Shown: positions 54,861 through 64,000 of the stretch, one piece after another
How the letters are laid out: the number at the start of each line of letters is the position of its first letter
Position numbering within the stretch: position 1 is the stretch's first letter
Source: Persicaria tinctoria
Taxonomy: Eukaryota > Streptophyta > Magnoliopsida > Caryophyllales > Polygonaceae
Assembly (NCBI GenBank): GCA_037127255.1
Contig: JBANSL010000020.1
Location: forward strand, 49,265,098-49,329,097
DNA: 64,000 nucleotides
Reading direction: 5' to 3'
Position numbers and translations under genes: made by a program
The notes under the pieces: model-generated
What the model was told of the DNA's origin: nothing
Database searches by the model: none
Seen by the model: the letters and a program-made list of their open reading frames with translations, nothing else

Positions 54861-56470
54861 CACCTTGTGCACCCCCTTAGGGTGTACTTTGTGCACAAAT
54901 CCTGGCCATTGATGGAGAGGGAATGGAAGGCAAGGATTAAAAGTGATTTTTTTTTTATACTTTTTAATTTGTGAACCCCCCTTGCCAAAAAAACACTCAC
55001 CCTCTCTCACTCTCTCCCACCCTCTTACGTGAAACTCACCTTCCATTCTCTTTCTTTTTTTTTTTTAAGCTGCTTGTTTACACAAATTATTCACCCATCA
55101 TATTTGTATATATTTTTTAAAACAACCCCGATTCCATTTCTCTTGAAAATTCGTCAATTCAACCGAATAATATTTTATATTCTATCGAATAATATTATTT
55201 TATCATTTTATCTTTTTTCATCCAGCTTAGATGAAAAATCACCAATTCTACTGAATAATTAGTCAATATTTCGTTTTTCTTTCCAAATAATCTTTTATAT
55301 TTTACCGAATAATGCTTCAAAATTAACCGAATAATATTTCATATTTTATAAACCCCATATTCATAAAAAAAATTACTACCAATTTCTATGAATAATTATT
55401 CATTGTCACCAAATAATGAATAATTTCATCGAATAATTAACAACTCTTTAACAGTAACAACCAAAATTCGACTCATTCATATGAACAATTAAAGAATAAT
55501 GAACCGATGCACTCGAACTACATTTCAATCGGACGGAGGTCCGGAACGAAGAATTCTCAATGAAAAAAGTGCGATCTTCCGGCCACCATCACCACCTGCA
55601 GACCAACCATCGAAGAGTCCAAACCCCCCACAAAACCACCCTCTTCGTACCTCCACTAAACCACCGTCTCCTTGCCAAGATCACCACACCCGCCGCCTCC
55701 CTGCCCGTCTCCGGCCACCATCACCACCTGCAAACCACCACAAAACCACCGTCTCCCTGCCCAGATCAACCCACCTGCCGCCGGCATCATCCCTGCCCAG
55801 ATCCGGCACCACCTTCACCCGACAGCCCACGCAGCCCCCTTCGCCCTCACCTCACAACCACCACAACCGCCCTTCCTCTCGCTTTTCCGACCACCACTGC
55901 CCCCCTCCGGCGTACGTACGCAACTGCCCCTGCCGGCCCGCACCGAATCCACCATATCCGTCCCCTGCCGCCATCAACAGTACCCACCTCGCCTCCGCCG
56001 CCTTGCCTCCCTGCCGAATCACATCCTCGCCTCCTCCAAACACGCCCTGCCTCAACTCGATTTTGGGACTCCACGAAGATGAAGAAGCAATCGATTTGGG
56101 GACTCTGCCACCGCTCCAATTGATTTCAGCAGATCCCAGATCTCCTTGTTGAAGTGGCCGAACATGAGAGGTCGCCATGGATTGGAGAGCTCCCTCCCGA
56201 ATTTCTTCAACTGCTCCAGCGTTTTGAAGGGGGTAATCAGGCGGCTCTCTGGTTCTCACTTTGTAGAAAGAGAGAGATTAGGGCTAATTGAGGAGAGTGT
56301 TTCACACGTAGAATTTGGGTGGAGTGATTTATTTTTAAGATGGGTCCCACTTTTTTCTTTTAAAAAAAATCTGAATTTAAGATTAAATCTAAACCATTGA
56401 TTTGATTGTATTCAAAGGCCCAGATCTGTGCACAAAGTACACCCTAAGGGGTGTGCATAAGTTACCCATT
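54861..56470. mobile_element. (TA)n-targeting element I
   Basis: Inverted ends share about 45 bp including CTTAGGGTGTACTTTGTGCA. The left end abuts (TA)n at 54842-54860 and the right end abuts (CT)n(TA)n. The left half has many ACCGAATAAT repeats (about 55160-55490); the right half is GC-rich and holds an apparent gene fragment (56052-56250). Confidence 0.75.
56052..56250 (-). other. Captured coding-like fragment in element I
   Basis: The - strand frame reads ESRLITPFKTLEQLKKFGRE, LSNPWRPLMFGHFNKEIWDL and LKSIGAV, then runs to a stop at 56052. It looks like a real protein segment of a conserved gene, but I cannot name it. The large Pro-rich + strand frames over 55499-56152 are composition artefacts. 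Confidence 0.4.
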
Positions 56471-56485
56471 CTCTCTCTCTCTCTC

Positions 56486-56516
<31 letters not shown>
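56471..56516. repeat. (CT)n(TA)n(GA)n palindromic microsatellite
   Basis: It forms the shared border between elements I and II, with no host DNA between them. Confidence 0.95.
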
Positions 56517-58025
56517 GTTGGGTCATGTGTTAACATCCCTTATTGTGTTTTGTGTTAACAAATCTGGGCCTTTGATTGATTAGAAATGGATGGGTGAGAT
56601 TAATTAACATTTTTTCTTTTTATTTAAAAAAAAGAGTAGGTCCCACCACTTTAATAGCCAACTTGCTGTAGAGGAAGCGCGTGCGTTGATTTTTTTTAGG
56701 TAACGTTTTTTTTGTGGGGATGAGGAGATTTTGCTTCCACTATGCGTTCAATGAAAGTATTCGCTAGGATAATAGTAATTATTCGCTAAATTGATTGTTA
56801 TTATTCGTCTATAAATATGAGTTATCAATAATAGCAAAAGGGTTGATCAATTTTTCAACTATTCGCTAGGCTGATAGTAATTATTCGCCAAGTTGACAGT
56901 AATTATTCGCTAGGTTAAAAGAATATATAAATGTAATTCTTGATTTCCACCTCTAATTAACCACATACATATGAATAATTCTTTACTATCACCGAATAAT
57001 TCCTTATTATTACCGAATAGAAACTGTGAACTTGTCGAATAATTCCTCACTATCACCGAAAAATTCATTATTATTACCGAATAGAAACTATGAACTTGTC
57101 GAATAATGACTCTGAACATGAGATTAATAGAACAATCATATGAATTCCACCGAATAATTGCTTATTATCACCGAATATAAACTATGAAGTTGTCGAATAC
57201 AAAGACAAAAATGTTGATTCAACAAAAAAAAACCCTGAAATTCAAAGACAAAAATGTTGATTCAACAAAGAAGAAAAGGAAAAAAAAAAAAAAAGATGAC
57301 TTGAAGATAGAGGAAGTTATCAACCATTGCAGCGTAGCCGAACGCGGGGCGGGGCGGCGGAGCCATTGCAGTGGCGGTGCCACCTAGGGTGCGGAGCCAT
57401 TGCAGCAGCATCGGCGGAGCCATTGCAACAGCGGCGGAGCCAAAGACGGCGGCGCGGCGTTTCATCGTCATCGTCACTGTCACAGGCGGTTTCTGGCGAT
57501 GTGCGATTTCTGGCGATGTGCGGTTTCTGGCGGCATCATCGTCATCGTCATGGTTGCAGCAGTGGCGGTTTCTGGCGATGTGCGATTGTTCCGCAACGGC
57601 TCCGGCTCCGGCGTTTCATCGAGGAAGATGGTTGCAGCGGCGGCGGTTTCCGACGACGTGCGATTGTTCCGCAATGGCGTTTCTCTTGATCTCTGCTTTC
57701 TCTGTTCCGCGGATGTCGCCATCGTCTTCCTCAAATTGAGAGTCGAGGAGGGAGGCCGGTGCTGGCCACCATCTCGAATTCGAGCGAGGGAGGCCGATAG
57801 AAGAGACGGTGTTCCCATCGCCATCGCTTCCGCCTTTTGAAGATGATGGATTGTGATTAGGGTTGAGATTATGATACACGCGACTTTGTAGAGTTATGGG
57901 GTTTATTTTTTTCATTTTTATTTTTAATTAATAAAAATTACAGAAAAATCTCAGCCTTTCATTTTTACTCAATCAACGCCTCATATTTGTTAACACAAAA
58001 CATTTTAAGACTTGTAAACATTTGA

Positions 58026-58031
<6 letters not shown>
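56517..58031. mobile_element. (TA)n-targeting element II
   Basis: Inverted ends share about 50 bp with GTTTTGTGTTAACAAAT. It has a TCGAATAAT/ACCGAATAAT repeat field at 56750-57200. A GC-rich tandem part at about 57340-57660 repeats TTTCTGGCGATGTGCG four times with CAGCGGCGG units. No recognised protein. Confidence 0.7.

Positions 58032-58103
<72 letters not shown>
58030..58103. repeat. (TC)n(TA)n microsatellite
   Basis: About 50 bp of TC followed by about 22 bp of TA, joining elements II and III. Confidence 0.97.
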
Positions 58104-59742
58104 GGTGTGGTTCCAGAGTGCACACTCCTTATAGTGTACCTTGTGCACAAATCTGGACCGCTGATAAAATCTAATGGATGGCCATGATTAAAAGGATTTT
58201 TTCTTTTTTTATTTATTTAAGTTGTGGGACCCGCATGGGTAAAAAGCAACCACTCTCCCCTCACTCTCCTTTGTGCAATGCGTGAAACTACTCCCCACCC
58301 CACCATTCTTTTTTTTTTTAATTTATTTTTTTTGTATGCCGTTGTTTTTTAATTATTTTTTTTTAAATATGAGTGATTTTTTTTTGTGGGAATCACCTGA
58401 TTTCATTTGTCTTTTAAATTTGTCAATTCAACCGAATAATGTTTCACATACTACCGAATAATGTTATGTTAATTTTTCCATCCAATTCAGATGAAAATTT
58501 ATCAATTTCACTGAATAATTTGTTATATCCTACCGAATAATATTTTGTTTTTTTTTCCATCAGTTTTAGATAAAAAAAACTCCAATTCCCTAAATAATAC
58601 TTAAGATTTATACGAATAATGCTTCATATTTTACCGAATAATAATTCACTTCATATTTTACCGAATAATAATTCACATTTCACCGAATAATGTTTAGTTA
58701 TACTCATGCGATGAAGATTTTTTTTTTATATTGTTTTCAAACCGAAGAATCCCTTACTGGCGAATAATGAATCAGATTTCACCGAATAATTAACCAACTA
58801 ATGACTACTATGGACCGAAATTGAATACATATGTCTGAATAATTGACGCTCAAAAACCTTAGACTAAATTCGACAAGGATCTCCTAAAAGCTCGTTTGGT
58901 TGACGTTCTAAAAACCCAGGAAGTAGTAATTTCCAGGAATTGGAGAAAATACCAGCGTTTGGTTGGGTTTTTTGTTACAGAAAAATCCAGAAAGTTGAAT
59001 TCCTGGGAATTTGAATTCCTCCATTTTGGAGGAAGTGCACTTACCTAGTTCCCCCTAGGCAAGTTCCAATTCCACCCTTTTTAATAGGAAAATTCTATTT
59101 TCTTATTTCAATTCCTATAATCCAAAATCTAAAACCAAACACAATTTCTAAATTCCCATGATTTTCAATTTACGGGAATTGAATTCCTAGGAAGTTAGCT
59201 TCCCGGGAACTATACTTCCCACGTCTAACCAAACGAGCCCTAATTATGCATCTCCACCACCATCCGAGTCCAAAAGAGGATATATAAATTAAGTACTCCG
59301 GCGACGTCGAACAGGCCATCGGATTGCAGACCTTGCCACTCTTCATCAGATGTGAGTGAGCTGCTCGCTGGCAACATGGCAACATCTCTTAATTATGCAT
59401 CTCCTAATTATGCATCCAAACTAATTAAATTATTGAAACTGGTATAGATACCTAATCAATCGCAAAGCTTTTAAATTATTGAAACTGGCATTGCACATAC
59501 CTAATCAATAGCAAAGCAACCATGGCAGAATCCCGTCAGTGCTCGTGAACGCCCAGATTTTAGGGTTATATTGATTCTCTCACGCGCTCCACGTTCAACT
59601 GAATGAGAATGAAATTAATTTTTTAATTTTTTTTAAAATAACTCAAGACACGTGCCATCATCGTATCTCTCCATTTAATATAGATCAAAGGCTCATGTTT
59701 GTGCACAAAGTCCACCCTAAGCGGTGTACACAATATACCTAT
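58104..59742. mobile_element. (TA)n-targeting element III
   Basis: Inverted ends share TAGTGTACCTTGTGCACAAA and its inverse near 59700. ACCGAATAAT repeats fill about 58430-58810. It carries a Tourist MITE at 58888-59240 and is followed by (CT)n(TA)n at 59743-59762, then by the right piece of duplication copy 3. Confidence 0.72.
58888..59240. mobile_element. Tourist-like MITE (copy C)
   Basis: The ends AAGCTCGTTTGGTT and AACCAAACGAGCCC are flanked by TAA (58885-58887 and 59241-59243). It is nested in element III. Confidence 0.9.
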
Positions 59743-60253
59743 TCTCTCTCTATATATATATAATTTAAAGCATTAAAAATAATCAGATTTTATAATTTAA
59801 TAAAAATAAATACCTAAGACTTACAATACTGCATTATTGACCAATTAAATTCCATAGTTGAATATGTTCAACAAATTTTCAACTCGAGCAATCCACACAA
59901 CTAAACAAGACGAATTTAAACCATAAACTAACCTTGATTTTGAATCGATTTTCTTTTCATTTCTTATTTTTGGCAAAGGCCGGGGTCATGCTCTAATTAA
60001 CCAAAGTGTTGCACAATAATCCTGCAAAAATCTAAATCTTGAGTGATAGCAATCCAACAAGCTTCATTGCCACATGAAGCAAATTAAAAGTCAAAAGAAA
60101 ATCAGTGACTAGGAACCTGAAATTTACATCCAAATTAAACTAAATTAACCCTAAGCGCGCGCTATGCATCGAAAAATCACCATTACAAGTCAAACCTAAA
60201 ATCAATGGCGGGCTTCCGTAGGATCAAAGCTCCTAATTACTTCCTATAATCCG

Positions 60254-60607
60254 TCAGCAAAGTTGTTTAACGGTGCGCAACAATCGCCATTGGAGGAACC
60301 AGAGGAAGATATCGAACCGCTTCATGAATGCCTCCATGAAACGATTGCGTCGTCGATTGTTCGTGGAGGACCGGCTAGAGTAGAGGAGGGCCATGATGCT
60401 CTCTTCGATGGCGATCAAGTTGCTTTCGATGTCGGGATAGGGCTTAGACCACAATGTCGCCTTCTTCCACCACGGTGTAGCTTTCGACGAGTAAGGCAGG
60501 ATGTCGTCCAAGCTCGTGTATCGTGTGACCGATGGCTCGTCATCGTCGGGCTCCGAGCTGCCGGTGGGCGTCAAAGGCAACGGCTTCAACGCTTTGTGGA
60601 TGAGCAT
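60254..60607 (-). CDS. Small unknown plant protein, family copy 3
   Basis: A 117-residue frame, MLIHKALKPL..., that aligns with copy 1 over its whole length. It has a short insert in the Ser/Pro N-terminal part (PLTPTGSSEP), a conserved core RYTSLDDILPYSSKATPWWK and ATLWSKPYPDIESNLIAIEE, and a shared basic tail NRFMEAFMKRF with FLQWRLLRTV. There is no signal peptide or recognised domain. The frame is undamaged, and a CTATATATAATATC box lies on the - strand about 65-75 bp upstream of the ATG. It may be a working gene; function and subcellular place are unknown. A 120-residue + strand frame overlaps it but has neither promoter context nor recognisable content. Confidence 0.65.
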   Translation of the reverse strand: MLIHKALKPLPLTPTGSSEPDDDEPSVTRYTSLDDILPYSSKATPWWKKATLWSKPYPDIESNLIAIEESIMALLYSSRSSTNNRRRNRFMEAFMKRFDIFLWFLQWRLLRTVKQLC

Positions 60608-60669
60608 TGTTCGCGCTCAGATTGAAGATCTTATGAGTGAGGAAATAAAGCAATTTAGAAGATTCCGGA

Positions 60670-60684
60670 GATATTATATATAGA
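60670..60684 (-). promoter_or_regulatory. Probable TATA box of small-gene copy 3
   Basis: The - strand reads TCTATATATAATATC, in the same position as in copies 1 and 2. Confidence 0.55.
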
Positions 60685-60690
60685 GGAGAT

Positions 60691-62637
60691 CTCGTTAGAA
60701 TAAAAACAGTTGCAAAAATTCTATCTTTTTATTGGAAATATAGATTTTTTTTTTTATCATAACCGGAACATAGTAATTAACATAAAAAGATATTAACGGT
60801 AACACTAATTGGATTCGATTAATCTCTAGATAGATTTGGATTAGATTTAGCGGTGGGAGAGTGTATTAAGAGAATGCAATTTTCTTTTGATAGTCGAGAG
60901 ATTCGACTTCCGGCCGATTTGGAGAAATACATCAAATCGGTGTTCGGTTTGCAAAAGTATACCCGTTTTATATGTTAAAAAATAGGTTATTTGTGCTAAA
61001 AAATAATGACGGATTTTACCTTTAAATTTAAATATAAAAATCATTAAAAGAAGTATTATGAATTAAAAGAGGATTAAAAAATAAAAAAAAATATATATAT
61101 ATTAAAATAATGTTTTTAATATATTTTTCTCGGAAATTTAAGAATAATAAAACTAGCCGGATGAAAATCATTGCCTTATTAAGATAATCAATTATTGACA
61201 AGGATGTATTTGTTGTTGACAGGATATATGTTTTTTATGACAAACCAGATATCTAATAATAACATGATGGAGTCTATAATAGAAAAGAAAATAAAGATAC
61301 GATTTTATCCATACCATAACTATAAATTAAAGGTCTACCCAAGATGACAAAGTTATTTGTTCCAAATGACAGGAAAAATGTTTATAGTGACAGGCTTCAT
61401 GTTAATTCTGACAGGATTAAACCTATAATCGGGGAGAGAATCAATGATGATACGGTCAATCATATCTTCAGGATTATTAACCATATTTACAAAACGATTG
61501 TCAATATATATCTTCAGTATAATTATCCATAGTGACAGGATAAATGGGGTTCTCGACAATCTTAAATATGAATACTGACAGGATTTGATCAAAAATCAGC
61601 GGGAGATTGCGTAAAGATACGGTTTTGACCTAAATCATAACAACTAGATTTTTAACCCTATCCAGACAAGTCGCAGGATGGCCTGATGGAGCCGGAGGGT
61701 TGGTCTGCTCTTGGGGTCGAGGCCGGAGCCGGAGACTCATTGCGCCGGATTGCTCGCACAACGACGGAGGGTATGGGCGGCGACGGTCGGGGCGCTTGTT
61801 TGTTCTGGTTAGCAATTGGGATTGGGTCGGTCGGGGACGCGGAAGTGTAGGCACATGCGACGGAGCCGGAGACTCGGGCTCTAGTCCGAGCGTCGGATAC
61901 CTGGGGTTGGGGCCGACGGAGCCGAAGAGGGACGGGATTGTGTGTTTTTGGTTAGGGTTTGGATTGGGATTTGGGGGTCGGGTCTATCAGTCCGGATTAA
62001 GGGGATTGAGATTTTAATTTTTTTTTTACTTCCAGATTTTTATTATTATTTGATTATTTAATATAATTTAAAACTATCAGAAAATTGAAAAATACTTAAA
62101 ATATTTAACTTTTATTTTTCCTGATTTTTTGGGGTGGTGGGTAGTTTTGATAATAAAATAAGGTATTTTTGCAAATTTTCATATATTGATGCAATTGTTT
62201 TCAAACCTAGCTATTTTTGCAAACCAAATATCAAAGTGGGGTAACTAGTAGTAATTCCCCTTTTTTATTTATATATGGCATCCCAATCTTTCAAGAGCTT
62301 TACAAGGTAATCCTGAGATTTAAACAAATTTAAGGTGACTTTTTAAAGAATGGTTTTTCTATCCTATAACTCAAATGCATAGGATAAGATTCCCGTTTAG
62401 AAAAAAATATGTCTTTAATTAAAATGCATTAGTCAAATTTTAAATTGGATTCTTAGGATCGATTATTTTTAGTAGGGTATCTTTTTCAATTATCCTATAG
62501 CAGTTTAAAAGAATACCAAATTTTGGTGGTTATATGAAAAAAGAAATTTATGAGTTATTTGGCGTAATCTTACAGAAAATTTAAAGGATTTTTATTGCAA
62601 ATTTGGTTACCATGGGAAATTTATCAAAACTGGACAT
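60691..62637. other. Intergenic DNA, no convincing gene
   Basis: TGACAGGAT-type words recur at 61340-61590. A GC-rich stretch at 61680-62010 repeats GCCGGAGACTC and gives a Gly/Arg-rich frame that looks compositional. GGTTTGCAAAA near 60945 and its inverse near 62215 hint at a diverged element, unproven. Confidence 0.45.
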
Positions 62638-62976
62638 GTTGTGATGTGAAATGACAAAATTTATCCACGTCAAAAGTTTACAAAAATCAAACTTAATACA
62701 CCCCGGTCTTATATAAGTCATTGAGCTGCTGCTGCTATTGTCAACTGGTTTTAGGTTGAAATTTCATTGTGCTTTACTAGCATAAGCCCATCTGTTCGAG
62801 ACAAGGAGCCCAATTCCATCAGGCCTCAAAGGCCCAATGCTCCACCATAGCCCATACATTGAACCCTGTAGAATCCCTAGTTGGAAGTATATCTCTCAGT
62901 GTATAAATATATTGTAATCTCCAGGAATCATCAATGAACAACGAGACAATCAATTGCAGATCCCTAGAAACCTTTA
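62638..62976 (+). mobile_element. Likely 5' LTR of a second Copia element
   Basis: A TATAAATA box at about 62901-62908 and a transcript-leader-like region precede the primer site. The left LTR border (perhaps TGTTGTGATG at 62638) cannot be proved because the second LTR is outside the window. Confidence 0.5.
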
Positions 62977-62989
62977 TGGTATCAGAGCC
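62977..62989 (+). other. Copia primer-binding site
   Basis: TGGTATCAGAGCC, complementary to initiator tRNA-Met, 29 bp upstream of the Gag ATG. Confidence 0.92.
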
Positions 62990-63017
62990 CTCAGACCAAC
63001 GTCTTTAAAGGAGCTCC

Positions 63018-64000
63018 ATGGATCCAAATCAACTGGCGGCTATCATCTCCCAGGTGCAAACCACCATGGCCACCGCTCCAAACACATCACAATCCCCTTC
63101 CACACCAAGTTTTCATACCCTCAACACTGTAAAGCTTTCATCCGAAAATTTTTCTATTTGGGTTAAGCAGGTTACTGCCTATCTTCGAGCCCAACAGCTC
63201 TTTGCCTTTGTCGATGGCTCGTTTCCGTGTCCTGCACTCACCTCGGCGACGGAGTCTGCTCACACCGACTGGCTTTCCAAGGATCAGTTAATCATTGCTC
63301 TACTCTCCTCCTCATTCAGGGAAGCAGTGATTGTCCATACCCTGGAGTGTACAACATCCAAGGAAATTTGGGACAAAGTCCATGAGCTTTATGTCGCTCG
63401 TTCTCACGCCCAGGTGGTTCAGACAAGGCTACAACTTGCTAGTCTCAAGAAGGGCAACGAGCCGGTCACTGAGTATTATAATTGAGGTAAGGCCCTTGTT
63501 CTTTCTCTTCAAGCCGCCGGTCAGCCGGTTTCAGATGATGAGTTTGTGATTTACCTTCTTGCTGGACTCGGAACCGATTACGATGCTATGGTTACTACTC
63601 TCACTACCCTTCCGGCCATGGCTACACTGGGTAATGTCCTACACTACATGATGCTCCAGGAGAATCGTTTAGCCCGTAAAACTGTTGAACTACAAGCCAA
63701 TACCCAACTCTCCCTAAACACAACCTCAACAAATTCAAACTCAGACTCCTCAAAGGGAGACAAAATCGAAAGGGGTGACAAGAGTGACAGAGGGGGCCGT
63801 TCAGACTTCAGGGGAGGCCGGGGCTCTCAGGGCAGAGGATCCAACATAGGCGGCTATCGAGGAGGCCGCGGTGGTCGCTCCGGGAATAATTTTGCCGGTT
63901 ACCCTGACCACCGTCCGACCTGCCAACTTTGCAATCGGCCCGGCCACACCGTCTTCAACTGCTGGCACCGCTTCGACCGAGCGTTTCAAGCCCCGCCCCC
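63018..64000 (+). pseudogene. Copia Gag, runs off the window, one in-frame stop
   Basis: The start MDPNQLAAIISQVQTTMATA is followed by the Gag core (KLSSENFSIWVKQVTAYLRA, LFAFVDGSFPCP). A TGA at 63483-63485 interrupts the frame, which then continues with ALVLSLQAAGQPVSDDEFV, the conserved LLAGLGTDYDAM, a Gly/Arg-rich basic stretch and the zinc knuckle CQLCNRPGHTVFNC at about 63928-63969. The frame is otherwise clean, suggesting a young element with a single inactivating change. Pol lies beyond the window. It is unrelated in detail to the Gag at 37764-39104. Confidence 0.88.

Larger units (their letters stand above)
59763..60690. repeat. Segmental duplication copy 3, right piece
   Basis: Continues the homology to copy 1 from about 11605 onward, through the small gene and its promoter. 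It lacks the Tourist MITE that copy 1 has. Confidence 0.88.

Noticed and set aside
55499..56152. 217-residue Pro/Ser-rich + strand ORF and two overlapping frames
   Set aside because: All three frames are open because the DNA is C-rich; the content is low complexity and unlike any family.
57327..57840. Overlapping ORFs on both strands in element II
   Set aside because: They come from tandem CAGCGGCGG and TTTCTGGCGATGTGCG repeats.
61700..62017. 105-residue Gly/Arg-rich ORF
   Set aside because: Built on GCCGGAGACTC repeats; both strands open; no homology seen.
60930..62246. Possible element bounded by GGTTTGCAAAA inverted words
   Set aside because: Match is short and no target duplication could be found.

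Overview
The window is plant nuclear DNA, most likely from a eudicot. The evidence is spliced genes with GT-AG introns and plant families (a UEV1/MMS2-type ubiquitin E2 variant, ribosomal protein eS26, an OVATE family protein, a DUF7086-like gene). The rest is AT-rich intergenic DNA packed with plant transposon types. I cannot name the species.

Genes are sparse. (1) The 3' part of a UEV1-like gene runs into the left edge (1-1436, +). (2) A one-exon OVATE family repressor lies at 9028-9702 (-). (3) A complete five-exon eS26 gene lies at 30134-31287 (+), behind a typical ribosomal-protein promoter. (4) A DUF7086-like gene at 46349-47108 (-) has two frame breaks. (5) A small protein family I do not recognise occurs three times on the - strand: 12657-13004 and 60254-60607 look intact, while the copy between 32794 and about 41700 is destroyed.

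Most of the window is transposon in transposon, and many insertions can be placed to the base. 2.7-8.4 kb: hAT and Tourist MITEs, LINE tails and a tandem duplication. 10.6-11.3 kb: a Pack-MULE carrying a tetraspanin-like fragment. 13.6-29.8 kb: Helitron ends around a 7.9-kb CACTA element (TNPA-like gene with two stops), a MULE-type MITE and a 2.2-kb solo LTR. 32.6-41.7 kb: the broken gene copy, split by a Copia element that itself holds a hAT MITE, and by a LINE-like insertion. 42.2-45.2 kb: a MULE with long terminal inverted repeats and a nested CACTA. 48.1-53.1 kb: a Helitron that split a palindromic MITE exactly between A and T and later received a 3.6-kb Pack-MULE carrying LRR-kinase and DUF4283 fragments. 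54.8-59.8 kb: three related elements stacked end to end in (TA)n tracts, all inside the third gene duplicate. 62.6-64.0 kb: the 5' end of a second Copia element, cut by the window edge.

The genes do not form an operon or pathway. The main value of the window is a readable stratigraphy: paralogous empty sites (copy 1 against copy 3, tandem duplicate against tandem duplicate, palindrome against palindrome) let insertions be verified from this sequence alone. I found no CRISPR, operon-like or clearly new enzymatic system. The best novelty candidates are the three-copy unknown gene, the (TA)n-targeting elements with ACCGAATAAT repeat fields and captured coding fragments, and the MULE-type MITE made of CCGCAA/TTGCGG hairpins.
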